From: Bradyrhizobium arachidis
GTDB taxonomy: Bacteria; Pseudomonadota; Alphaproteobacteria; Rhizobiales; Xanthobacteraceae
Length of the DNA stretch: 64,000 bases
Assembly: GCF_015291705.1 (NCBI RefSeq)
Contig: NZ_CP030050.1
Span: forward strand, 2,170,001-2,234,000
Direction: 5' to 3'
The stretch's first letter is position 1; each line of letters begins with the position of its first letter. Under the pieces are notes generated by a model. The model was given only the letters and a program-made list of their open reading frames with translations. It made no database searches and was not told the origin of the DNA. The position numbers and the translations under genes were made by a program. Positions 37,076 to 45,486 of the stretch are shown here, piece after piece.

Positions 37076-37248
37076 CGCTGAAAGCGTATGCTGGCCGGCC
37101 CGGAAACTCGCGGCATCGAACGTTTCGTGGACCGGAATCCGTTTTGATCGCCGCCGCTCAGTTGATCTACGTGCTCCGTTCGATGCGGGTGAGCAGCACT
37201 GAATGGCGCTTTCTGCTACGCGAAGGCGCAACCAAAAATGTTGCCTAG
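37072..37248 (+). CDS. Short ORF 3 behind the NifA promoter
   Basis: A 58-residue basic protein (starts MTLKAYAGRPGNSRHR; contains SVLIAAAQLIYVLRSMRVSS and ends WRFLLREGATKNVA). The middle is hydrophobic and helical, and the amino-acid use looks genuine. Its ATG overlaps the stop of ORF 2. The three ORFs lie in three different frames, so a decayed single gene of about 124 codons is the alternative to three coupled peptides. Confidence 0.4.
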   Translation: MTLKAYAGRPGNSRHRTFRGPESVLIAAAQLIYVLRSMRVSSTEWRFLLREGATKNVA

Positions 37249-37353
37249 ATGGTGAAAGCGAGACAAGCCCATCGAAACCAACGAACTCGCGGTGGCCCAT
37301 AGCTGGCGCGGTGCTCCGTCAAAGACCGTTCTCTCCTCATCACCAGGAGTCAC

Positions 37354-38559
37354 ATGACATCTCAAGCGTCTCGATTGACACCCGATCAGTCTCCGCAGAT
37401 ATGCTGCAAGTATTTGACTGAGCAAGCACGAGCCCTGTTCGGCCCGCACCCGTTCGCTGCGGAGATGTCCGAGGACCAGGTCGCTCGCCTGCTGCCCGAC
37501 TATCTGGCGATGTCACAGGCGTTCCCGTACCTACAGGCGGGGTCGCAACGGGATCTCATTTTCGATGCAATGAATCACAATCGAGATATTGCGAGGGACA
37601 TTGAACTGACCAGCGTGGTTGGAAATTTCATCTGTTGGGATGAGACGGGCGGTTATGGCCAAATTCTCCAGGGAGGCAAGGCGGCGCTACCCGACATTCT
37701 GGTGACTGAGAACTTCCACTCCAACCTTCTTAGAAAGGATGCGTCGCAACTACTCGGCAGAGCAATACGGCCCCACTACAGCGCCACGACCAAGCGGTAC
37801 CTGCATTCTATCTATGCCGGATTGTCATCGAAAGATCCCTTAGTGCGTTGCGCCTTCATGGTCGCTTTTGAGCTACATGCTGCGGACATGATCGAGTCGC
37901 TATGGACCACTCTGGTCAAAACGTTTAAGGCGCGGCCTGGAGATCTTGAGTACTTCCGCAGCCACGTCGGCGGAGAAGATCCTGCGGAGAAGTACCACGG
38001 AGAAATGACAGGCCGGCTGATTGGCGAACTTATCCCGGCTGATAGGAATAACCGCTTTTTAGATGAGTTCGATCGAGCCTATCGGCTCAGCCTACAGTGG
38101 TGCTGCGATCTGTGCCGAATTGACTCACTGAAGGGAGATGATCACTCGGAGGTCGAGCACCATGGCCGTTGTCATTGTGGTTCTGTCAAGTTCTACGTCA
38201 AAGCACCGCGAGGGCTCTCTGCAGTTCGATGCAACTGTTCAATCTGCGAAATGTCTGGATTTCTGCACTTGCTCGTACCCGGCAACAAGCTTCGCATTAA
38301 GTGTGGCGAAGAATTCCTCACGACGTATCAGTTCAACAAGAACATCGCTCGGCACACGTTTTGCCGGGTTTGTGGCGTAAAGCCATTCTATAGGCCGCGC
38401 TCAAACCCCGACGGATTCAGCGTAAATATTCGATGCCTCGATAAAGGGACCATCGAACGCATAACGGTGAGCGAGTTCGATGGCGAGCATTGGGACCAAG
38501 CCTTCCGCTCGATGCACCAGGACCTTCAGTCCTGCGTCGAACATAAAACCCTGGAGTAA
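37354..38559 (+). CDS. Fusion of a haem-oxygenase-like (putative diiron) domain to a GFA zinc domain
   Basis: A 401-residue two-domain protein. Residues about 25-250 are all-helical and resemble the haem-oxygenase-like/TenA-fold redox group that includes diiron oxidases. Candidate metal ligands are E84, E173, H204, E208 and H215, in segments FELHAADMIESLW and YFRSHVGGEDPAEKYHGEMT. Residues about 268-370 are a GFA/CENP-V type zinc domain with GRCHCGSVKF (CxCG), RCNCSIC and TFCRVCG. GFA proteins bind glutathione adducts or act as carbon-sulfur lyases. The ATG is preceded by AGGAG. It lies 6 nt before a 2OG oxygenase gene and downstream of a NifA/sigma-54 promoter. The reaction is unknown; the N-terminal assignment is by pattern only. 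Confidence 0.75.
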   Translation: MTSQASRLTPDQSPQICCKYLTEQARALFGPHPFAAEMSEDQVARLLPDYLAMSQAFPYLQAGSQRDLIFDAMNHNRDIARDIELTSVVGNFICWDETGGYGQILQGGKAALPDILVTENFHSNLLRKDASQLLGRAIRPHYSATTKRYLHSIYAGLSSKDPLVRCAFMVAFELHAADMIESLWTTLVKTFKARPGDLEYFRSHVGGEDPAEKYHGEMTGRLIGELIPADRNNRFLDEFDRAYRLSLQWCCDLCRIDSLKGDDHSEVEHHGRCHCGSVKFYVKAPRGLSAVRCNCSICEMSGFLHLLVPGNKLRIKCGEEFLTTYQFNKNIARHTFCRVCGVKPFYRPRSNPDGFSVNIRCLDKGTIERITVSEFDGEHWDQAFRSMHQDLQSCVEHKTLE

Positions 38560-38565
38560 ACTCGA

Positions 38566-39243
38566 ATGGCACGCGCAATGAATCATAAATCTCGTCTTCT
38601 TTCAGAAGAAGCTTTGACAAAATACCGCATAGAACTGCTGGTAAAGGGGACGGTCGTGATCGGCCCCCAGATATTGTTCACCCAAGATGACTTGTCCAAA
38701 ATCGATCAGCTGCAGGCTGAGATTTCCGAAGAAGAAGTGAGGCAGGGAGATGCCGGCGACTCGCACAATGTTTTCGTCAAGCGCGTGAGGATAGACCCGC
38801 CCGGCCGCCCTCCTAGCGACGTGAGCGGTGCAGCTCCACGGCAGATCATGGAACTACTTGAAAGGAAAGACCGCAGCTTCGCGGTAAGAAAGATCTTGGG
38901 GGCCACGTCGGATCACGTGATTCGCAGATGCCAAATGCATCGGATGCCTCCTGGTTCGTTTGTTGGCATTCATCTGGATTCTGCGAGCGATCCGGATTTC
39001 GAGTACGCGGTCATCGTGCAGCTGGCGAGGGACTTCGAGGGCGGGGAGTTCGTGGTATATCCAAGCGGGTACGAACACCAGGTATTCCGACCGCCATTTG
39101 GCGCTGTGCTTGTCACCACATGTAAGCTCCGGCATGAGGTGAAGCCTGTGCTGTCCGGCGAGCGCCGATCGCTGGTCTACTTCTGTTCAAAACGCAGCGG
39201 CGCGAACCGCCGGATCATCGAAAGTTCTACGGCTGGCACATGA
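38566..39243 (+). CDS. 2OG-Fe(II) oxygenase, prolyl-4-hydroxylase-like
   Basis: A 225-residue protein. The C-terminal half carries the double-stranded beta-helix iron site: HLD (H136, D138) in FVGIHLDSASDPDFEYAVIV, the GGEFVVYPSG strand, H190 in CKLRHEVKPV, and R200/R201 for the 2-oxoglutarate carboxylate, with RRSLVYFCS. This is the prolyl-4-hydroxylase alpha/Fe2OG pattern, so it should hydroxylate or otherwise oxidise a small molecule or peptide using O2 and 2-oxoglutarate. It begins 6 nt after the fusion gene, so the two form an operon. The substrate is unknown. Confidence 0.85.
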   Translation: MARAMNHKSRLLSEEALTKYRIELLVKGTVVIGPQILFTQDDLSKIDQLQAEISEEEVRQGDAGDSHNVFVKRVRIDPPGRPPSDVSGAAPRQIMELLERKDRSFAVRKILGATSDHVIRRCQMHRMPPGSFVGIHLDSASDPDFEYAVIVQLARDFEGGEFVVYPSGYEHQVFRPPFGAVLVTTCKLRHEVKPVLSGERRSLVYFCSKRSGANRRIIESSTAGT

Positions 39244-39610
39244 GGTGGGGTGGCTGAGATCGCTTTCGAATGAATTTGGTAAGGGGTGAGCTCTCAGGAG
39301 AGGGTAGTAGCTTGGCATCTTGTGCTCAGACTGGTTCTGGCAAAAGCTGCCGGGGCGATGAGCATGTGGAAGAAGAGTTGCTTTGGAGCGAACCGGATCT
39401 CGCCGCCCGGACCCGATTCGTTCAACCTGCGCAAGCCCAGCTGCCGCGCTTGATCCCGAGCCACCGCGACCGCGTACAAGCCTCCAGCAGGTCGTCAATG
39501 ATCAGGATGGTAACGATACCGCCAATTTCCTGTTCGTGCTGTGAACGATGCGGGCGTTACTGGTGGCGGCGCCCACTGGTCGCTTCTGTTGGTTGAGGCG
39601 CGTGCCTACG
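39244..39610. other. Stretch between the oxygenase gene and the IS66 element
   Basis: I see no supported gene. The last bases (39603-39610, TGCCTACG) form the left copy of the IS target duplication. Confidence 0.45.
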
Positions 39611-39669
39611 GTCTCCCTCCGGTGAGGGCCGCCTTGTCGGGTTAATACCAGTGCTGTGTAACAGCCCTT

Positions 39670-40074
39670 ATGGACAGCAATAAGTTCAGTGCTCAGATTG
39701 AACGGTTCGAGGTTGTCGAGACTGGCCGTCGCCGTCGCTGGACCGATGGTGAGAAACTCAAGATCGTTCTGGAGAGTTTGCAGGCCCCGCGCGCGGTCTC
39801 GTCGACAGCACGACGATACGGCATCTCGCGCTCGCTCCTGTTGACTTGGCGACGATCGTTTGGGACGCGGACGAGCAATACTGAACAACCTCAGCCAGCG
39901 TTTGTGCCAGCGATGGTGATGCCGGACCAACCGCCGGCGCCGCCAGTAACTTTAGCGGGGCCAGCGAGCGGACGCATGGAGATTGTCTTCGGCAAGGCCT
40001 GTCGGGTGATCGTGGACGCCGGCGTTGATATGACCGCGTTGTCTCGCGTATTGGATCTGCTGGAGCGGCGATGA
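39670..40074 (+). CDS. tnpA: IS66-family TnpA accessory protein
   Basis: A 134-residue small DNA-binding protein of IS66 elements, required with TnpB for transposition. The N-terminal helix-turn-helix of the IS3/IS66 OrfA type is visible (RRRWTDGEKLKIVLESLQAP, then STARRYGISRSLLLTWRR). The C terminus holds the conserved GRMEIVFGKACRVIVDAGVD and ALSRVLDLLERR. The stop overlaps the tnpB start (ATGA). Confidence 0.9.
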   Translation: MDSNKFSAQIERFEVVETGRRRRWTDGEKLKIVLESLQAPRAVSSTARRYGISRSLLLTWRRSFGTRTSNTEQPQPAFVPAMVMPDQPPAPPVTLAGPASGRMEIVFGKACRVIVDAGVDMTALSRVLDLLERR

Positions 40075-40418
40075 TCCCGATCGCGGCAGGGGCGAGGATC
40101 TGGATCGCAACCGGTCACACTGACATGCGCAAAGGCATGCAGGGTCTGGCATTGCTGGTGCAGGAGGGGCTGGGGCGGGATCCTTTTGCCGGCGACGTCT
40201 TTGTGTTCCGTGGTCGTGCTGGCACCCTGATCAAAGCCCTTTGGCACGACGGGATCGGGCTGTCGCTCTACGCCAAGCGACTGGACCGTGGCCGCTTCAT
40301 CTGGCCGGCGACGGTGGATGGCGTGGTATCGCTGACCGCAGCTCAGATGGGCTATTTGCTGGAGGCGATCGACTGGCGCAATCCCCAACACAGCTGGCGG
40401 CCGCAGAGCGCAGGATAG
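40071..40418 (+). CDS. tnpB: IS66-family TnpB (Orf2) accessory protein
   Basis: A 115-residue protein, the hallmark small protein of IS66 elements, of standard length. It has the conserved IWIATGHTDMRKGMQGLALL, VFVFRGRAGTLIKALWHDGI and KRLDRGRFIWP. Its biochemical role in transposition is not settled. It overlaps tnpA by 4 nt and precedes tnpC by 70 nt. Confidence 0.93.
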   Translation: MIPIAAGARIWIATGHTDMRKGMQGLALLVQEGLGRDPFAGDVFVFRGRAGTLIKALWHDGIGLSLYAKRLDRGRFIWPATVDGVVSLTAAQMGYLLEAIDWRNPQHSWRPQSAG

Positions 40419-40488
40419 GTTGCGCAATAGTCCCGTGAGATTGCAAAAAGCGCACGCCAAATCGTCGCTTTTGTGATTCCATCGGTGC

Positions 40489-42117
40489 ATGGGTGACGGT
40501 CCCCAGAAGCTGCCGGAAGACATTGAGGCGCTGCAAGCGGCGTTGCTGGCGACGCGCGCCGAACTCGCCAGCGTTCGCGCCCAGCAGTCCGACGACCATG
40601 CTCTGATCGCTCACCTGAAGCTGCAGATCGAAAAGCTGAACCGTGATCGTTATGGCCCTCGCTCGGAGCGTACCGCAAGGCTGCTGGATCAGCTCGAACT
40701 GACGCTGGAGGAGCTCGAGGCCTCAGCGACTGAGGACGAACTCGCTGCCGAAATGGCCGCGGCCAAGACGACGAAGGTGGCCTCGTTCACGCGCAAGAGG
40801 CCGTCGCGCCAGCCGTTCCCGGACCATCTGCCTCGCGAGCGGGTGCTCGTGCCGGGACCTGTGGCGTGCGCCTGCTGCGGCGGAGCGAGGTTGTCCAAGC
40901 TCGGGGAGGACATCACCGAGACGCTGGAGGTGATCCCGAAGTCCTGGAAGGTGATCCAGCACGTCCGGGAGAAGTTCAGCTGCCGTGATTGCGAGAAGAT
41001 CAGCCAGTCCCCGGCGCCGTTCCACGTCATCGACCGTGGTTGGGCCGGCCCCAGCTTACTGGCGATGGTGCTGTTCGAGAAGTTCGGCCAGCACCAGCCG
41101 CTGAACCGTCAGGCCGAACGCTATGGCAAGGAAGGCGTGCCGATCAGCCTGTCGACCCTCGCCGACCAGGTTGGTGGCTGCACTGTTGCGCTGACGCCCT
41201 TGTTCCGGCGCCTCGAGGCCCATGTGCTGAGTGCCGAGCGATTGCACGGGGATGACACGACGGTGCCGGTCCTGGCCAAAGGCAAGACCGACACCGGCCG
41301 CATCTGGGTCTATGTACGCGACGACAAGCCTTTTGGCGGGCAGGCCCCGCCGGGAGCAGTGTTTTATTACTCGCGCGATCGCGCGGGCGAGCATCCCCAG
41401 GCCCATCTGGCCGGCTACAACGGCATCTTCCAGGCCGATGCCTATGGCGGCTATGGCAAGCTTTACGACCCGAGCCGCAACGTAGGTCCGATCCTGGAAG
41501 CGGCGTGTTGGGTCCATGCCCGACGACCGTTCTTCGTGATGGCTGATCTGGCGGAGAATGCGCGCCGCAAGGTACAAGGCAAAAAGCCAGCGGTGATCTC
41601 GCCTCTGGCACTGGAAGCAGTCCGTCGGATCGACGCCTTGTTCGAGATCGAGCGAGGCATCAACGGCGAGACGCCCGAACGGCGCCGGGCCGTCCGCCAG
41701 GAGCTGAGCGCGCCGCTGATGGCCGATCTGAAAGTCTGGATGCGTGAACAACGCGCCAAGCTCTCCCGGCGCAACGACGTTGCCAAGGCGATGGACTACA
41801 TGCTCAAGCGCTGGGATGCGTTTACCCGCTTCCTCGACGATGGCCGCATCTGCCTGTCGAACAACGCCGCCGAGCGAGCCCTGCGCGGCATCGCCCTGGG
41901 GCGGAAGTCTTGGCTGTTCTGTGGCTCCGACCGCGGCGGCGACCGTGCCGCGATGATGTACAGCCTGATCGTCACAGCCAAAATGAACGACGTGGATCCA
42001 CAAGCTTGGCTCGCCGACGTCCTGGCACGCATCGCTGCACATCCCGTACAACGGCTCGACGAACTTTTGCCCTGGAATTGGCGCGACCGAAATAAGCAAG
42101 TCAACCAAGCAGCCTGA
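40489..42117 (+). CDS. tnpC: IS66-family transposase TnpC
   Basis: A 542-residue DDE transposase. The N terminus has a coiled coil ([20 protein letters not shown]) and the [14 protein letters not shown] segment. A zinc finger (CACCGGARL ... CRDC) follows, then the catalytic core with [20 protein letters not shown], the second acidic motif [13 protein letters not shown], and [20 protein letters not shown] near the C terminus. No stop or frameshift was found. The IS66 remnants at 57800-58028 and 59465-59880 are homologous. Confidence 0.94.
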   Translation: MGDGPQKLPEDIEALQAALLATRAELASVRAQQSDDHALIAHLKLQIEKLNRDRYGPRSERTARLLDQLELTLEELEASATEDELAAEMAAAKTTKVASFTRKRPSRQPFPDHLPRERVLVPGPVACACCGGARLSKLGEDITETLEVIPKSWKVIQHVREKFSCRDCEKISQSPAPFHVIDRGWAGPSLLAMVLFEKFGQHQPLNRQAERYGKEGVPISLSTLADQVGGCTVALTPLFRRLEAHVLSAERLHGDDTTVPVLAKGKTDTGRIWVYVRDDKPFGGQAPPGAVFYYSRDRAGEHPQAHLAGYNGIFQADAYGGYGKLYDPSRNVGPILEAACWVHARRPFFVMADLAENARRKVQGKKPAVISPLALEAVRRIDALFEIERGINGETPERRRAVRQELSAPLMADLKVWMREQRAKLSRRNDVAKAMDYMLKRWDAFTRFLDDGRICLSNNAAERALRGIALGRKSWLFCGSDRGGDRAAMMYSLIVTAKMNDVDPQAWLADVLARIAAHPVQRLDELLPWNWRDRNKQVNQAA

Positions 42118-42177
42118 GTGACCGCTACGCGGTCCTCACCGGATGCTTACTGCCTACCGCCCCGGTTGCCTGTCACT

Positions 42178-42525
42178 ATGACTCCGCCCAGTCTGCCAAC
42201 AGTACCATTTGCAGAACAGCTCGCAGCACGTCTCGGCTTCCGCCTGCAACCGGCCCGCTGGCCCGGCAGCGGAACGGCATGGATAGGGTACCCAGGTGGA
42301 GGCGCGACGCCAGCGCTGATTGGACGATTGGCGCAGGGCGAGCGGCCAGTCCATGAGCGGCTGCACCTCGAGCACCTCATCGCCGATCGGCACTTCAGTA
42401 GCGACTTAAGGGTGGTCCCGCTGGGGCTGACAGAGCTCGAGCTAGACGAGGCAAACATTCACGTCCCGTCGTCAGGTATCTTGCGCGATCGAAAGCAGGG
42501 ACAAGTTCAGATCATGAGCGGTTGA
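42178..42525 (+). CDS. Possible hypothetical protein next to IS66 right end
   Basis: A 115-residue frame with fairly protein-like composition (FAEQLAARLGFRLQPARW; LGLTELELDEANIHVPSS). The longer frame back to 42118 lies inside the IS end. It may be the tail of a gene cut by the IS insertion, or not a gene. It is convergent with the ATP-grasp gene and 24 nt from it. Confidence 0.3.
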   Translation: MTPPSLPTVPFAEQLAARLGFRLQPARWPGSGTAWIGYPGGGATPALIGRLAQGERPVHERLHLEHLIADRHFSSDLRVVPLGLTELELDEANIHVPSSGILRDRKQGQVQIMSG

Positions 42526-42548
42526 AGATATGGTCGCTGGGATCTCAA

Positions 42549-43865
42549 TCAAACCATTCGCAGTAGGTGATACTGCAGATCGCGGGCCGCTGCCCTATCG
42601 CGCGCAATCACAAGGCACTCAACGGTGCCAGCCTCTGGGTCGGCAGCAAGCGGGATCACGCCCTCCTTGCGTGTGCGGTCGAACAGAAATCCTTCCTTGA
42701 CCAAACGATCATGCGCTATTTGTAGGGATTCTGATCGAACATTTCTTACGGATAAAAGAACGTTGCAACCGGAATAGTCGAAACCCAGCAGCCGGACGGC
42801 AATGGTGTGTAACACCGAGCCGCCACCCCAACGGCCGTTCGCTTCGTTAAACAGCAACCGTCCGTCATCCGCGAAAATGGCGTCAATGTTGATCATTCCG
42901 CGATATCCTAGGTTTCGCGCAAGCGCCACAAATCGGTAGGCATGCGCCTGGGCAGTCAACCATTGCTCGTTCCTCAGGTCGCTTGGTAGCTCAAGTCCTG
43001 TCCAGATCAGAGCTCTTTCGGATCGGTCGGCGCTTTTACGCAGACGTATGTTTCCACTGCTCATGAAAACGATTGAACCATCATCCTCGATTTCATACTC
43101 GAGATAGAACAAAGACGTCGCCAGGTGGTACGACTCCACGACCAGCGTCTTACATGACGCCGTTGTCATCTCGGACCAAAGCGCGTCAGGATCAAACGAC
43201 GGCCATGGAATTCGCCGGGTCTCTCTTGCCCCAGGTAGTGGATCGCTTTCATTGCCGGTCAGGATGACATTTCCGACTCCGCCGGCTCCATTGTCCAGCT
43301 TTACAATGACGCTGCCGGTCGCGGTTCTAAGTGAAGTGACCGCTCTGAATAACTCGTTTGAGTCTGTCGTGATAGATCCATTCGGCAGTGGAAGTGCGAC
43401 GCTTGTCGCCAATTGACGGAAGTGGCTCTTGCGGTTCAACAGATCAGGCCCCCGCTGCAGAGCGAAGTCGTCGCCTGTCTGCGGTATGCCGAGCATGGCC
43501 GCCAGGCGTGCGACGCCTTCAGTAGAGTAGCAGGGATACAATCGCCAGGTTGATTTCTGACGAATATGTCTGTTGATTCGCTCAACAACAGTCTTGGACA
43601 GGAGTGTGCAATCATCAAGCACCGGCGATTGGCTGCCGCCTTGAGGTACAAGCAGACAGAGACTCGATGCGTCGAAATTGAGCGTCGCGCCAATGAAGGA
43701 TAGCAGATCCGCGGGGATGACCACCGGAGAGACTATCAGGTCACCCTCATGAGCAAACCACGCTGAACGGTATGCCGAATTGGCGGCCAGCGAAAGTTGA
43801 GCTGGTGTCAGATCGGAGCCCGACATTTGAGCCGTACCGGCATTCATGATCAGGATCCGCGGCAT
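42549..43865 (-). CDS. ATP-grasp peptide ligase, PGM1-related (pre-ATP-grasp type)
   Basis: A 438-residue protein. The N-terminal part (about 1-150) is a pre-ATP-grasp region. Residues about 165-370 are an ATP-grasp fold with the glycine-rich loop VKLDNGAGGVGNVIL, the YLEYEIEDDGSIVF segment, INIDAIFADDGRLLFNEANG and the metal-binding RWGGGS (E-x-N-x-R). This layout resembles PGM1, the ligase that joins an amino-acid-like starter to a peptide in pheganomycin biosynthesis, so it probably forms an amide bond between a carboxylate and an amine with ATP. The family name is from pattern memory. It lies convergent to the oxygenase operon across the IS66 element and overlaps the remnant of an adenylating enzyme upstream. 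Confidence 0.75.
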   Translation of the reverse strand: MPRILIMNAGTAQMSGSDLTPAQLSLAANSAYRSAWFAHEGDLIVSPVVIPADLLSFIGATLNFDASSLCLLVPQGGSQSPVLDDCTLLSKTVVERINRHIRQKSTWRLYPCYSTEGVARLAAMLGIPQTGDDFALQRGPDLLNRKSHFRQLATSVALPLPNGSITTDSNELFRAVTSLRTATGSVIVKLDNGAGGVGNVILTGNESDPLPGARETRRIPWPSFDPDALWSEMTTASCKTLVVESYHLATSLFYLEYEIEDDGSIVFMSSGNIRLRKSADRSERALIWTGLELPSDLRNEQWLTAQAHAYRFVALARNLGYRGMINIDAIFADDGRLLFNEANGRWGGGSVLHTIAVRLLGFDYSGCNVLLSVRNVRSESLQIAHDRLVKEGFLFDRTRKEGVIPLAADPEAGTVECLVIARDRAAARDLQYHLLRMV

Positions 43866-43934
43866 CCGCGACCTCCGGGCATTTGGGCGCGATCAGAGAG
43901 GAATCGTGATGCCAACAATGGTGAACCTGCTGCG

Positions 43935-44218
43935 CCGCGTTGAGCACTGAGCGAAGCTTGATTTGGCGCCGTCCTGCTCCGAGAGAGGCGAGGTCGGTGA
44001 GCGCGAGCGATATGGTCAGTCTGTCGGCCGAGGCCGACGTAGCTGAGAGGCTGCCCTTCGAAATGGACCGCAGTTTCGCCGGGAGTATACGCAGCTTTTC
44101 GGTCGGTCAGGCTGCGGAGATTCAACTCGATGTTCAAGCGCCTCACGGCCGCATAGTACGCTTGCAGCGAGTGGCTTCCGCCGCAACCCGGAATTGCTTG
44201 GCGAGTCTCCGATGACAT
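43935..44218 (-). pseudogene. Remnant of an adenylate-forming (AMP-binding) enzyme N terminus
   Basis: One frame reads SLTDRKAAYTPGETAVHFEG then QPLSYVGLGRQTDHIARA, the typical opening of acyl-CoA synthetases and adenylation domains. The adjacent frame continues ALTDLASLGAG, where the family has its next helix. So a +1 frameshift interrupts it near 44010, and the rest of the enzyme (ATP-binding core) is missing before the ATP-grasp gene begins. Confidence 0.4.
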
Positions 44219-44275
44219 GATTCGGTTGGCCTTTATACAGGCTATGATCAGACGGCCTTGGAGGGATGATGGTTC

Positions 44276-44560
44276 TCATGGGTTGAGAACAATGGATATT
44301 GCTTGAGGGATCTCGGCCGATTGATCACTCTCTCTGTTCTGCTGCGCGACGGTCGTGTGCATCTGTCCGTAGTGATAAAAACACCACGAAGACAGTTTCT
44401 TGCCGCGTCTTTGATATACAGGCTCGCCGCACATATAGGCCTCTCTGGCATCTCCATCTTTGAAGCCGATGATGCAGCGGCATTGGCCTTCAATATGGTC
44501 GATCAACAGGACCTTCTTGAGGCCGTCGGGCTCTTTCAACTTGCTGCTCCATAATGCCAA
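44276..44560 (-). CDS. Small cysteine-rich protein, GcrA-like zinc segment
   Basis: A 94-residue protein. The segment GQCRCIIGFKDGDAREAYMC, then GEPVYQRRGKKLSSWCFYHY, has the C...P/IG...CG.P...(W)C..H spacing of the C-terminal part of GcrA-type regulators. The GcrA N-terminal helix-turn-helix is absent. The only start is a TTG at 44560; the frame stays open a further 20 codons upstream without an ATG, so it may be a truncated gene. The function is unknown. Confidence 0.4.
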   Translation of the reverse strand: MALWSSKLKEPDGLKKVLLIDHIEGQCRCIIGFKDGDAREAYMCGEPVYQRRGKKLSSWCFYHYGQMHTTVAQQNRESDQSAEIPQAISIVLNP

Positions 44561-45018
44561 GCAATATTTTGCGATGCCGCGCGGGCCAAGCGGAGCGACA
44601 ATTGCAGCTCAGGCTCCTTGAAAACCTGCGCAGGCCAGCCATCTGTCGCACCTTTGCGCGATCGCCATGCCTTGCCACCACGAGAAAGCAGTGACAGAGC
44701 GGAAAGCCAGTTCGGCGAACTGATATTGGCGCGGTGTCGCGCCAGAGGAGGGGCTTTGTTCAGCTTCGGCCGGCAGCGTCCCCGACTTAGGGGGGCGGAT
44801 GGAGGTCTACGTCGCTCAACTCTAACCTCGTCGGTTCTCTGGTGCCCCGGGCCAGAACAGCCACGTGGTCTCGGTTTCGGAATGGCGGGCCTTTCAAAGC
44901 TACGTTCGAGCCATAGCGCCGCAATTAGGACTGGCTGCAGAACCCTTCCGACCGCCCCGCCACGGGGGATGAGGATCATGATTGACCATGGGGACGAGGG
45001 TCTGACCAGCTGAGACAT
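44561..45018 (-). CDS. Bestrophin-like N-terminal fragment, probably truncated
   Basis: The frame from the ATG at 45018 begins MSQLVRPSSPWSIMILIPRG, then GAVGRVLQPVLIAALWL. This resembles the first helix of bacterial bestrophin channels (VRP...W..ML....GSVL..I...L...AL). After about 40 residues it becomes Arg/Pro/Ser rich, with no further helices, so I read it as a gene cut short. The open frame ends at 44536, overlapping the TTG region of the next ORF. AAGGA lies before the ATG, and a NolA-type promoter ends about 55 nt upstream. Confidence 0.35.
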
Positions 45019-45070
45019 TCGCAATCCTTCACGATCTCGGCAGCAGACCGAGACAGGTGCCCACCTCAAG

Positions 45071-45101
45071 ACCGTACGACTTAACGTTACGTCCGATTCA
45101 A
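45071..45101 (-). promoter_or_regulatory. NolA-type (MerR-family) promoter, copy e
   Basis: On the minus strand: -35 TTGAAT, a 19-bp spacer with CGGACGTAACGTTAAG, then -10 TACGGT. It lies directly upstream of the bestrophin-like ORF. Confidence 0.55.
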
Positions 45102-45486
45102 GCCCTTTTATGCACGCTCTGAACGTGGCCAAGCTCTTAAATCGGCTCGCCGGCCGGTCTGGTGTCGCACGCATTCAGCGCTGCGATTTGCGTCAAGAAA
45201 GTTCGTTTGCCTTTGAGATGAGGGCCGCTGCCGATAAGCCAATTCTCGGAAACGTTCGCCCTTTCGCGACCAAGGGCTCGCGCCCTTTGCAGCCGATTGC
45301 CCGCCTGACCTCCGCTGCCGTCATTGGATAGCTCAGTCACTTCTATGATTTTGCAATGCCAAATCCGGCATCTGACCGATAGTTTTCGATGAGTGCCGTG
45401 AGGGTGGGCGAGGAACGGTCCTGCGAATGTGCCGGCGGCCGTCATCAAACGCACGTCGCGGTCACTGATTTCGCTTGGCGTCAGGA
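45102..45486. other. Gene-free stretch
   Basis: Short unsupported frames only; I see no terminator hairpin for the M20 gene. Confidence 0.4.

Larger units (their letters stand above)
39611..42150 (+). mobile_element. IS66-family insertion sequence, complete
   Basis: About 2540 bp with tnpA, tnpB and tnpC. The inner parts of the ends match as imperfect inverted repeats: CTCCGGTGAGGGCCGC near the left end and, in reverse complement, ATCCGGTGAGGACCGC at the right. The outer bases are GTCT left and TTAC right. Flanks are TGCCTACG and TGCCTACC, 7 of 8 identical, fitting the 8-bp duplication of IS66. All three genes are open, so the copy may be active or recent. Confidence 0.85.

Noticed and set aside
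41056..42108. A 350-codon minus-strand frame opposite IS66 tnpC
   Set aside because: It is the shadow of the transposase gene, which carries all expected motifs.
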